Below, in pieces: positions 6,845 through 12,225 of a stretch of DNA of 12,225 nucleotides. The translations under genes and the position numbers were made by a program. Source of the stretch: Selenomonadaceae bacterium UBA2897 (GTDB lineage: Bacteria; Bacillota; Negativicutes; Selenomonadales; Selenomonadaceae); assembly GCA_002350105.1 (NCBI GenBank), contig DEDT01000025.1, positions 54,079 through 66,303 on the forward strand, given 5' to 3'. The notes under the pieces are model-generated. The model did not search any database. It was not told the origin of the DNA and was given only the letters and a program-made list of their open reading frames with translations. The first letter of the stretch is position 1. The number at the start of each line of letters is the position of its first letter.

Positions 6845-6965
6845 CTCTGCCGCTCTCCCGCGGCAGACTCCATATCCTTGCTTCCGGCCCGCCGGGCAGG
6901 TCCTGGGCCGTGGCCCTGTCCGGCTGCGGGGAGCTGAGCCCTCCGGCTCTCTCCTGCCCCTCGCA
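6845..6965 (-). other. GC-rich structured leader of the DUF1659 operon
   Basis: Between the promoter and the DUF1659 ribosome site lie about 120 nt of GC-rich DNA with several potential hairpins. The clearest is CTGCCGC at 6847-6853 with GCGGCAG at 6860-6866, a perfect 7-bp stem directly next to the Shine-Dalgarno sequence (6837-6844). It fits no riboswitch class I can recognise. Control of translation is possible but unproven. Confidence 0.4.
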
Positions 6966-6971
6966 CTTTCT

Positions 6972-7001
6972 ATTCTACGGGGATGGACTGGTCTATGGCA
7001 A
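6972..7001 (-). promoter_or_regulatory. Promoter of the DUF1659-DUF2922-yvrJ operon
   Basis: On the - strand, TTGCCA (6996-7001) and TAGAAT (6972-6977) are separated by 18 nt, a plausible sigma-70-type promoter. It lies just past the terminator of the preceding winged-helix gene, consistent with a separate transcription unit. Confidence 0.5.
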
Positions 7002-7013
7002 CCCGTCCACCGA

Positions 7014-7059
7014 GAAAAATATCGCCCTGCACCAGCACCGGGCCGGATACAGGGCGATA
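7014..7059 (-). terminator. Intrinsic terminator of the winged-helix gene
   Basis: A 10-bp stem, TATCGCCCTG at 7020-7029 with CAGGGCGATA at 7050-7059, encloses a 20-nt loop that can itself pair partly. On the - strand it is followed by ATTTTTC. It begins 13 nt after the stop of the gene at 7072-7527. Confidence 0.88.
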
Positions 7060-7071
7060 CGCGTGAGTGAA

Positions 7072-7527
7072 CTAATGCACGTCGATGCTGCCATCCTCGT
7101 ACTGCATGACGCGATAGTAGTCCACCAGGCACAGGTCGTAGCTATAGACGCGGATGATGTCTCCGGTCACCGTCACGCCCGTGAAGGTGAGATTATCGCC
7201 TAGAGCCGCCATGAGGGCGATCGTCCAGGCCGTGAACGTCTCGTAGTGCCCCACCACATGCTGCGGCCGGGGCTGGTGCTGCGATGCGCGCTGCTGCCGC
7301 ACCTCCGGCGTGAGCAAGGCCTCGCCATCCGGCGTCAGGTAGTAGGTGTTACTCTTGCCCGTCGTCTCGCAGATGATATAGCCGTGGTGCAGGAGGTCAT
7401 AGCGGACGCGCAGGAACGTCGCATGGCCGATCCCCTGGCATCCCTCACGGATCTGGTGCTCCGTCAGTGTCATCCCCTCATGAAGCGCGATAAGCTCCAG
7501 CATCATGATTGATTTCTCCTTAGTCAT
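7072..7527 (-). CDS. Winged-helix DNA-binding protein with unknown C-terminal domain
   Basis: A 151-residue protein. ATG 7527 is chosen over ATG 7542 because GGAGG at 7536-7540 lies 8 nt upstream of 7527, while 7542 falls in the ribosome site itself. Residues 1-75 look like a winged helix: helix MMLELIALHEG, helix LTEHQIREGCQG, recognition-like helix HATFLRVRYDLLHHGYI, then a wing KSNTYYLTPDGEALL, as in PadR/MarR-like folds. A Gln/Arg/His-rich linker (about 78-90) leads to a beta-rich C-terminal part (VTVTGDIIRVYSYDLCLVDYYRVMQYEDGS). I cannot name the family. It follows the HTH gene at 7600-7953 by 72 nt and probably shares its promoter. Likely a regulator of neighbouring accessory genes or of a replicon. 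Confidence 0.72.
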   Translation of the reverse strand: MTKEKSIMMLELIALHEGMTLTEHQIREGCQGIGHATFLRVRYDLLHHGYIICETTGKSNTYYLTPDGEALLTPEVRQQRASQHQPRPQHVVGHYETFTAWTIALMAALGDNLTFTGVTVTGDIIRVYSYDLCLVDYYRVMQYEDGSIDVH

Positions 7528-7599
7528 CTCAAAAACCTCCATTCAAAAAACGAAAAACAAGACGAAACAACGAATTCACACCCTGACTCACATCACCTC

Positions 7600-7953
7600 C
7601 TAATCTTTCAGCTGCAGCATGAGGACCTGACTCGGGCCGCCGCACATCAGGCGCTTCGGATCGCGGCAGGAGAGAAGCACATACTCCCCCGGATGGCGCT
7701 TCCGCCCCTCCAGGTAGTAGATATACTTGTTCTGCACCAGCTCATCGCGGGCGCGGCGCACCGCCGAGGTTGAGACCGACAGCACGCCGGCGATCTCCTG
7801 CTGGGAAAGGCACAGCGGGTAGATCCAGAACGTCCCGTTGGCCCGCACCATGAGGTACTGCCACAGGGCCTGCGCCGTCGCCGAGATCGGGTACAGCGTC
7901 ATGCGCCGGTAGAAAAACTGGATCTCCTGCAGCCAGTTGGGAGCTTTATCCAT
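7600..7953 (-). CDS. HTH protein resembling DnaD/replisome-organiser N-terminal domains
   Basis: A 117-residue protein. ATG 7953 is chosen over GTG 7962 because AAAGGGG (7963-7969) leaves a 9-nt spacer to 7953 and would touch 7962. The region YRRMTLYPISATAQALWQYLMVRANGTFW followed by CLSQQEIAGVLSVSTSAVRRARDELVQNKYIYYLEGRKRHPGEYVL has the order of winged-helix domains found at the N-terminus of phage/plasmid replication organisers and DnaD-like proteins. The C-terminal ssDNA-binding part of those proteins is missing, so it might act only as a regulator. It has a clear promoter and faces the gene-free, origin-like region at 7970-8690. The name is by pattern only. Confidence 0.7.
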   Translation of the reverse strand: MDKAPNWLQEIQFFYRRMTLYPISATAQALWQYLMVRANGTFWIYPLCLSQQEIAGVLSVSTSAVRRARDELVQNKYIYYLEGRKRHPGEYVLLSCRDPKRLMCGGPSQVLMLQLKD

Positions 7954-8030
7954 GAGAAACACCCCTTTGTTAGAAAGTAGAACAAGACAGATTACACATG
8001 ACAGCGTTTTCTGTTTCAGACTCTAAGCGT

Positions 8031-8059
8031 ATTATAACGCGTGGACGGGTAGAAATCAA
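8031..8059 (-). promoter_or_regulatory. Sigma-70-type promoter of the HTH gene
   Basis: On the - strand, TTGATT (8054-8059), a 17-nt spacer and a perfect TATAAT (8031-8036). Transcription should start near 8024, giving a leader of about 70 nt before ATG 7953. Confidence 0.75.
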
Positions 8060-8266
8060 TATTATTTTCTACGAATACATTTTATTTCAAATTGCAAAAA
8101 GAGGTTTACAACGTTACAGATCTGGCTGTTCAGTATTCTCCCTGATTTGGACAAAAGTGTATATTCGTCACAGATGCGCAAAAGGCATCCAGCCCCCGGC
8201 AGCGCCCCGGCCGGAGCTGCAAATCCCCTCCAGCGCAACCAGCTCGCTGCCCGCCCCCTATCACTA

Positions 8267-8304
8267 TTATCTTGGTCTTGGTATTTTATCTTGGTATTGG
8301 TATT
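8267..8304. repeat. 19-bp tandem direct repeat, two copies
   Basis: TTATCTTGGTCTTGGTATT at 8267-8285 is followed without a gap by TTATCTTGGTATTGGTATT at 8286-8304, with one difference in 19. Adjacent direct repeats of this length resemble iterons, although plasmid origins usually have three or more copies. Confidence 0.8.
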
Positions 8305-8317
8305 AGGCGTCCCGCAG

Positions 8318-8348
8318 CCCGCGCCACATAAGGCTCGCGGGGATTTTT
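8318..8348 (+). terminator. Terminator-like hairpin on the + strand with no visible gene upstream
   Basis: CCCGCGCC at 8318-8325 pairs with GG-ct-CGCGGG at 8332-8341 (two-base bulge), followed by GATTTTT. No + strand gene ends here, which suggests a small untranslated transcript from within 8050-8318, or a block to read-through into the DnaA-box cluster. Confidence 0.5.
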
Positions 8349-8384
8349 CATGACAATTTGGCCTGCCCCTTGTCCCTGTTGCGG

Positions 8385-8406
8385 CGCTATAGCGACGCTA
8401 TCGCGA
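8385..8406. repeat. 11-bp tandem repeat with palindromic core
   Basis: CGCTATAGCGA at 8385-8395 and CGCTATCGCGA at 8396-8406 differ at one base. The first contains the perfect palindrome CGCTATAGCG. It lies 12 nt before the first DnaA-like box. Confidence 0.65.
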
Positions 8407-8418
8407 CACCTATTTGTC

Positions 8419-8472
8419 TTATCCACATTTTGTCCACAGGAAAGTCACAGCTTTTCCACAGGCTTATCCACA
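8419..8472 (+). promoter_or_regulatory. Cluster of four DnaA-box-like 9-mers
   Basis: TTATCCACA occurs exactly at 8419-8427 and 8464-8472. TTGTCCACA at 8430-8438 and TTTTCCACA at 8452-8460 are one-base variants. All four have the same orientation within 54 nt. TTATCCACA is the established high-affinity DnaA box; two perfect and two near-perfect copies so close together are unlikely by chance. They could serve an origin, DnaA titration or DnaA-dependent regulation. Confidence 0.78.
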
Positions 8473-8568
8473 GAACAAAAACAGCAAAAAGCCCCCTGCA
8501 TCCCCACAGATGTCAGAGGGCGGAGGGAGAAAACGTGCCGACAGCGCATCAGCATGTGTCTCTCTGTG

Positions 8569-8586
8569 GTAAACTTTATTGTTTAC
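8569..8586. repeat. Inverted repeat, operator-like
   Basis: GTAAAC at 8569-8574 and GTTTAC at 8581-8586 flank TTTATT. The symmetry extends weakly outward (TGGTAAAC/GTTTACTA, 7 of 8). It is a possible protein-binding site; no gene start is close. Confidence 0.4.
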
Positions 8587-8690
8587 TATGCGCACTTTTG
8601 TCAATTCCGGGTACGTGAACAGTCGAACCCCTGCATGCTAAAAGGACGGCAAAAAGCTGAATTTTTTGAAAAAAAAACATAAAGTATTTG

Positions 8691-8855
8691 CTAGTCCATT
8701 AGACCTTTATGATGCACGGCTCGCCATAATATGGCAACATAGCATCAATAAATCTGGTTACTCTCATCCACAATCAAATCCCGTGCTTTCATCGGTATTT
8801 GACGGCTGCCTGCCAGTGACCATAACAAAATATGTGAATCCAATAAAATATTCAT
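8691..8855 (-). pseudogene. Broken VapC-like PIN toxin remnant
   Basis: The reading frame starts at ATG 8855, overlapping the antitoxin stop (ATGA), and encodes MNILLDSHILLWSLAG, the N-terminus of PIN-domain VapC ribonucleases with the first catalytic Asp (LLDSH). It goes on to KARDLIVDESNQIY, then hits TGA at 8745-8747 after 36 residues. Past the stop the same frame still shows fragments like the family (AILW, VHHKGLMD) but one residue short, and ends in TAG at 8691-8693, followed by a T-run on the - strand. Intact VapC has about 130 residues, so about the last 75 are also missing. The toxin is dead. Confidence 0.78.
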
Positions 8856-9073
8856 TTCTGCACTCCAAACAGCTCAGCTACTTCCTCGTTACAGAAATCT
8901 ATATCATCAGGTACATACAACTTCCCTTTTGCCACACCAAATCGTTTAGATCTATTTACCATAGCGACAGACTGACGCTGCGTAGAGAGAAGATAACGAA
9001 TGAACTTCATCGCTGCCTGATAATTCTCTGGATTAAGACCAGCTAGTGCCTGTGTCATTTCCGCAGCCGACAT
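8852..9073 (-). CDS. VapB-type/DUF2281-like antitoxin
   Basis: A 73-residue protein. The N-terminal helices are MSAAEMTQALAGLNPENYQAAMKFIRYLLS, and the C-terminal part KRFGVAKGKLYVPDDIDFCNEEVAELFG matches the R-FG--KGK-x-x-PDDFD tail seen in antitoxins that precede PIN-domain toxins. GGAGGAG lies just before ATG 9073. It overlaps the toxin remnant by 4 nt, the classic antitoxin-toxin coupling. Base composition is more AT-rich than the flanking glycosyltransferase genes, which fits horizontal gain. With the toxin broken it is an orphan, although it could still bind DNA or counter a related toxin elsewhere. Confidence 0.72.
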   Translation of the reverse strand: MSAAEMTQALAGLNPENYQAAMKFIRYLLSTQRQSVAMVNRSKRFGVAKGKLYVPDDIDFCNEEVAELFGVQK

Positions 9074-9131
9074 AGCTACTCTCCTCCTTCATACGAAATC
9101 ATCCCAATCTATCAATGTATCTCTAATAAGC

Positions 9132-9159
9132 ATTATACCATACGTACCAAGCATTTCAA
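9132..9159 (-). promoter_or_regulatory. Promoter of the antitoxin-toxin pair
   Basis: On the - strand, TTGAAA (9154-9159), a 16-nt spacer and TATAAT (9132-9137), the latter preceded by TGG, an extended -10 feature. It lies about 60 nt before the antitoxin ATG. Confidence 0.7.
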
Positions 9160-9211
9160 ACAAAACCATCTCACCTAATGCCATTTTCACTCATATCCAC
9201 TTACGACAGGC

Positions 9212-10627
9212 TCAGTACGCGCCCTTCTGCCCCAGCACGACGCCGATGGTGCGCACGAGCAACGTGATGTCCTGCCACAGGCTCCAGTTCCGCACATACC
9301 AGGCATCGAGCTGCAGACGGCCGTCAAAGGCGATATCGTTGCGCCCGCTGACCTGCCAGAGGCCCGTGATGCCCGGCGTCGTCATGCAGATAACATGGTA
9401 ATAGTCGCCGATCTTCTCCCGCTCGCGCGGCAGATAGGGACGCGGCCCCACGAGGCTCATATTGCCACGCAGGACGTTGAATATCTGCGGCAGCTCGTCG
9501 ATGCTGTACTTGCGGATGAAGCGTCCCACCCGCGTCACGCGCGGATCGTCGCCGCGCAGCTTCTGGAACTCGCGCCACTCCGCCGCCGCCTCGGGATGGG
9601 CAGCGAGATAGTCCCGCAGGATCTCGTCCGCATTCACGTACATCGAACGGAACTTGTAGCAGGTAAAGGTCGGCAGGCCCCGCCGCCGCAGGTTCTTGCC
9701 GATGCGCTCGGCATTATAGAACACCGGTCCGGGCGAATCCAGCTTGATGGCGATGGCCGTGGCGACTAGGATCGGCGCAATGCACACCGCGATGATGCTC
9801 CCCGCCACGAGATCGAACGCCCGCTTCAGGCAGCGGTTCGTGCGCCGCTGCAGGCTGTTCGTCGTCTTCAACACCAGCAGATGATCGTCGAGGCTGCGCT
9901 CCGTCTTCACGTTCGCGATGGGGATGCCGAATAGGTCGGGGATCAGCGACGTCTTGCGCACGTACGGCTGTACGCGGTAGAAAATCCCCACCAGCCGGTC
10001 GCGTGGCAGGCCCGGCGCCGCGATGATCACCTCATGCACGGGGTTCGCCTGCAGCACGCGCTCGATATCGTCGAAGCCGCCCAGCCACGGATACTGCTTG
10101 AGCAGCGGCTTATCCTTTCGATCCTCGATGAAGCCGACGATATAGTAGTTCCCATAGAAGGCATGGATGAACTGCTCTGCCGTCTTGCCCGCACCGATGA
10201 TGATCACGCGGTTCTGCCACACGCCGAGCCGCCGCAGCACGCGCTGCATCACATAGCGCCCCGCCAGCAGGCCCAGCAGGCTCAGCGTCCAGTAGGTGAA
10301 CACGAACAGCCGCGACGTCGGCAGCGTGCCAAAATGCAGCACGAAGTCAAAGATCAGCCCGGCGACCATCGTATAGCACGTCGCCTTAAAGAGTTTCCGC
10401 GCCACATCATAGAACAGCCGCCGCCCGCGGTACAGATCCTGCATGAGGATCGCCGCCACATGCAGGATTGGCAACAGCACGCACCACGCCTGCGAGATAA
10501 AGGCCAGCTGGCCAAAATACCGCGTCACGCGGACAGACAAATACACGCTGGTCAGGATGACCAGCAGATCGACGCCAAAGAGCAGCCAGGGAACCACATA
10601 GTAGTTGACCTTCATCTGCGGCGTCAT
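9212..10627 (-). CDS. WbaP-type polyprenyl-phosphate hexose-1-phosphate transferase (second of tandem)
   Basis: This 471-residue membrane enzyme is expected to transfer a sugar-1-phosphate from a UDP-sugar to undecaprenyl phosphate, starting surface polysaccharide synthesis at the inner membrane. Layout: four to five N-terminal helices (about 10-130), a Rossmann-like CoA_binding_3 domain (VIIIGAGKTAEQF at 141-153), a further hydrophobic segment (about 271-295), then the bacterial sugar transferase domain with CYKFRSM (323-329), DPRVTRVGRFIRK, the SIDELPQ catalytic Asp-Glu motif (375-381), NMSLVGPRP and PGITGLWQVSGRN, ending QKGAY. Full length. ATG 10627 is chosen because GGAG lies 6 nt upstream; GTG 10663 has no good site. 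Sugar specificity (galactose, glucose or other) cannot be read from sequence. It is separated by 81 nt from the upstream paralogue. Confidence 0.92.
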   Translation of the reverse strand: MTPQMKVNYYVVPWLLFGVDLLVILTSVYLSVRVTRYFGQLAFISQAWCVLLPILHVAAILMQDLYRGRRLFYDVARKLFKATCYTMVAGLIFDFVLHFGTLPTSRLFVFTYWTLSLLGLLAGRYVMQRVLRRLGVWQNRVIIIGAGKTAEQFIHAFYGNYYIVGFIEDRKDKPLLKQYPWLGGFDDIERVLQANPVHEVIIAAPGLPRDRLVGIFYRVQPYVRKTSLIPDLFGIPIANVKTERSLDDHLLVLKTTNSLQRRTNRCLKRAFDLVAGSIIAVCIAPILVATAIAIKLDSPGPVFYNAERIGKNLRRRGLPTFTCYKFRSMYVNADEILRDYLAAHPEAAAEWREFQKLRGDDPRVTRVGRFIRKYSIDELPQIFNVLRGNMSLVGPRPYLPREREKIGDYYHVICMTTPGITGLWQVSGRNDIAFDGRLQLDAWYVRNWSLWQDITLLVRTIGVVLGQKGAY

Positions 10628-10708
10628 GGGGGACTCCGTTCCCTCTGACAAGATACACTCCACCTTTATAGCAATACCGCTATCGGCAGAGTGCCTGCCG
10701 GTCTATCC

Positions 10709-12184
10709 TCAGTACGCCCCCTTCTCGCTGATGACCGCGCTGAATGTCTTCACCAGATACACAATATCCAGCCATACGCTCCAGTTGCGCACGTACCAGG
10801 TATCCATATCCACGCGCTCCGCATAGGTGGTATCACTGCGACCGCAGGTCTGCCAATAGCCCGTGATGCCCGGGCGCACCGTATAGTACTCCCGGATCCG
10901 GTGCCCATAGCGGGGCACCTCCTTCTCCACGATTGGCCGAGGCCCGACGAGGCTCATGTCGCCACGGATGACGTTCCACAGCTGAGGGAACTCATCCAGC
11001 GACGTTTTACGCAGTACCCCCCCCAATTTTGTAACGCGAGGGTCGTGTGAGAGCTTAAATGTCTCCTCCCACTCTTTACGGGCAGACGGATTCTCTGCAA
11101 GGTAGACCTTCAGTCTCTCTGCAGCGTCAGGTACCATCGTCTGGAACTTATAGCACTTGAACATCTTACCATCCTTTCCTACCCGTTTATGGGCAAAAAT
11201 AATCCGCCCGTGGTTATCGATGCCCACGAGAACGGCAATCACCAGTAAAAGCGGCGAAATCAGCAGGCCGCCCGTGACGGTCAGCACGAGATCGAAGCAA
11301 CGCTTCAGGACACGGTTGCGCCGCCGCGCGAGATTGTTGCGGATCTTCAGCATCATGCACTTCTCGCTGAAGAACGTATCCACCGTGAGGCTCCCCATCG
11401 GCGTGCCAATGGTATCCGGCACGATATTCACGTAGCGCACATAGGGCTGGATCGCCCCCACGAGATGCGTAAGCCGCTCACGCGGCAGGCCCGGCGCCGT
11501 GATGATGACCGTGCGCACCTGATACTTCTTCACCACATCGGCCACGTGCGCGAAATCGCCGAGAATCGGGTAGCGCCGCGCCAGTTTTGCCGATTTCGGA
11601 TGGTCATCCACGAAGCCGAGCAGGAAATAGCGGAAGCCCGGGTCGCCCTGCAGCGCCCGCAGCAGCATCTCCGCCGTATAGCCCGCGCCCACCATGATGA
11701 CCGGCTCCTGGAATAAATGGAACCGACGCAGAAAAAGCCGTGCCCCCGTGCGCAGCAGCAGGATGTTGACGAACGCGAACAGCGCGAACGCCACCACCGA
11801 GCCGCGCGACACCAGGAGCTCCGGCCGGAAAAAATACAGCACGAGCAGGGACGCCAGCAGGCCATAGAGCACGCCCCGGCACACATCCTGTATCGTGCGG
11901 ATAATCGGATACATGCGGCTGTAGACCTTGTTGCTGCCCAGGAACAAAATAAAGACCAGAGGAATCCACAGGAACACATACGAGCGGAAAATCGGCAGTT
12001 CCGCCCCCGACACCAGCAGATGGGCAAAGTAGGCCTCCACCTCCGTCAGCACCACCGCCGCGTAATCCACCAGCAGGAACAGGACAGGCCACAGATACCC
12101 GCCCAGACTGCCGCGTGTCCCACGCAATTCTTTCTCCTGCAAACCAGCCACACTCCCCAATTCCATGCGAACGATGCAAATCAT
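10709..12184 (-). CDS. WbaP-type polyprenyl-phosphate hexose-1-phosphate transferase (first of tandem)
   Basis: A 491-residue paralogue of the gene downstream, with the same order: N-terminal helices (about 30-150), Rossmann-like domain (VIMVGAGYTAEM at 162-173, LLGFVDDHPK), hydrophobic hairpin (about 298-323), then the sugar transferase domain with CYKFQTM (344-350), DPRVTKLGGVLRK, TSLDEFPQ (394-401), DMSLVGPRPIV and PGITGYWQTCGRS, ending EKGAY. It differs clearly from its neighbour, so they are old duplicates or separately acquired. The start is uncertain: ATG 12184 and ATG 12166 lack ribosome sites, whereas a TTG at 12127 has GCAGGAG 6-7 nt upstream and would give a 473-residue protein, closer to the paralogue's length. 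No promoter was found before the window edge. Confidence 0.9.
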   Translation of the reverse strand: MICIVRMELGSVAGLQEKELRGTRGSLGGYLWPVLFLLVDYAAVVLTEVEAYFAHLLVSGAELPIFRSYVFLWIPLVFILFLGSNKVYSRMYPIIRTIQDVCRGVLYGLLASLLVLYFFRPELLVSRGSVVAFALFAFVNILLLRTGARLFLRRFHLFQEPVIMVGAGYTAEMLLRALQGDPGFRYFLLGFVDDHPKSAKLARRYPILGDFAHVADVVKKYQVRTVIITAPGLPRERLTHLVGAIQPYVRYVNIVPDTIGTPMGSLTVDTFFSEKCMMLKIRNNLARRRNRVLKRCFDLVLTVTGGLLISPLLLVIAVLVGIDNHGRIIFAHKRVGKDGKMFKCYKFQTMVPDAAERLKVYLAENPSARKEWEETFKLSHDPRVTKLGGVLRKTSLDEFPQLWNVIRGDMSLVGPRPIVEKEVPRYGHRIREYYTVRPGITGYWQTCGRSDTTYAERVDMDTWYVRNWSVWLDIVYLVKTFSAVISEKGAY

Positions 12185-12225
12185 GCAAACGATACGAAAT
12201 TCAAACTCAAACTTCGCAGGTGCGT

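Larger units (their letters stand above)
7970..8690. other. Gene-free, origin-like intergenic region
   Basis: About 720 nt with no convincing gene on either strand. In order it holds the HTH promoter, an AT-rich stretch (about 8040-8115), a GC-rich segment (8185-8260), a 19-bp tandem repeat, a terminator-like hairpin, an 11-bp tandem palindromic repeat, a cluster of DnaA-box-like 9-mers (8419-8472), an inverted repeat (8569-8586) and a poly-A/T tract (8660-8680). This resembles a replication origin or initiator-controlled region. Short + strand frames through it have low-complexity products and no likeness to known proteins. Confidence 0.55.

Noticed and set aside
6309..7070. 253-codon + strand frame across the DUF1659/DUF2922 genes.
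   Set aside because: Antisense to two small genes with good ribosome sites and known families; the predicted protein has no recognisable domain.
8615..8640. GGGGTTCGACT on the - strand, resembling a tRNA T-loop or an att site.
   Set aside because: The flanking bases do not form a T-stem or acceptor stem, no CCA or anticodon arm is visible, and no integrase is in the window.
8350..8682. 110-codon + strand frame through the DnaA-box cluster.
   Set aside because: It starts without a ribosome site, has mixed composition, and its sequence is explained by repeated TTATCCACA-type motifs.
8666..9046. 126-codon + strand frame opposite the antitoxin-toxin remnant.
   Set aside because: Antisense shadow; the - strand carries the antitoxin with promoter, ribosome site and toxin overlap.
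1..12225. CRISPR array or complete insertion sequence.
   Set aside because: No regularly spaced repeats and no transposase or terminal inverted repeats were seen; the only repeats are the palindromic element pair and the short tandem repeats listed.

Overview
The window looks like a chromosomal (or large-replicon) segment of an anaerobic Gram-negative-type Firmicute, most likely Negativicutes/Selenomonadaceae. This is an inference from the mixture of high-GC coding sequence, Firmicute-type Shine-Dalgarno sites, the DUF1659/DUF2922/YvrJ trio, and a hydrogenase-maturation gene beside nitrogenase-like genes. I could not run a taxonomic search. No CRISPR array, rRNA or tRNA gene was seen.

Region 1 (1-2904, + strand) is one tight operon end: the last ~80 codons of hypE ([NiFe]-hydrogenase cyanide-ligand synthesis), then, 14 nt later, two overlapping genes for nitrogenase component-1-like proteins, a NifD/NifK-like pair. 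The second carries an in-frame insertion of a GC-rich palindromic repeat whose sister copy lies intergenically at about 5985-6056. Region 2 (2990-4024) is a stand-alone diguanylate cyclase with a Cys-rich sensor part, its own -10 box and a strong bidirectional terminator.

Region 3 (4056-5870, - strand) is decayed. The front two thirds of a DUF4143-type AAA ATPase are joined, in a different frame, to the back part of an ABC-2 export permease, followed by a second ABC-2 permease that lacks its usual N-terminal half. No transporter ATPase or HlyD-like subunit is present here.

Region 4 (6080-8059, - strand) holds two small winged-helix/HTH genes, then a separately promoted DUF1659-DUF2922-YvrJ operon. 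The YvrJ gene is only 52 codons long. A promoter (TTGATT-17-TATAAT), terminators and a GC-rich structured leader are visible.

Region 5 (about 7970-8690) is gene-free and looks like a replication-origin region: a 19-bp tandem repeat, a terminator-like hairpin, an 11-bp tandem palindromic repeat, four clustered DnaA-box-like 9-mers and an inverted repeat. It sits beside the HTH gene that resembles DnaD/replisome-organiser N-terminal domains. Region 6 (8691-9159, - strand) is a vapBC-like remnant: intact antitoxin, toxin broken after 36 codons.

Region 7 (9212-12184, - strand) carries two tandem, divergent WbaP-type polyprenyl-phosphate hexose-1-phosphate transferases. These are initiating enzymes of surface polysaccharide synthesis and probably mark the end of a polysaccharide locus that continues beyond the window or is regulated from there.

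The best candidates for undescribed biology are the hypE-linked nitrogenase-like pair and the origin-like intergenic region next to the HTH genes.
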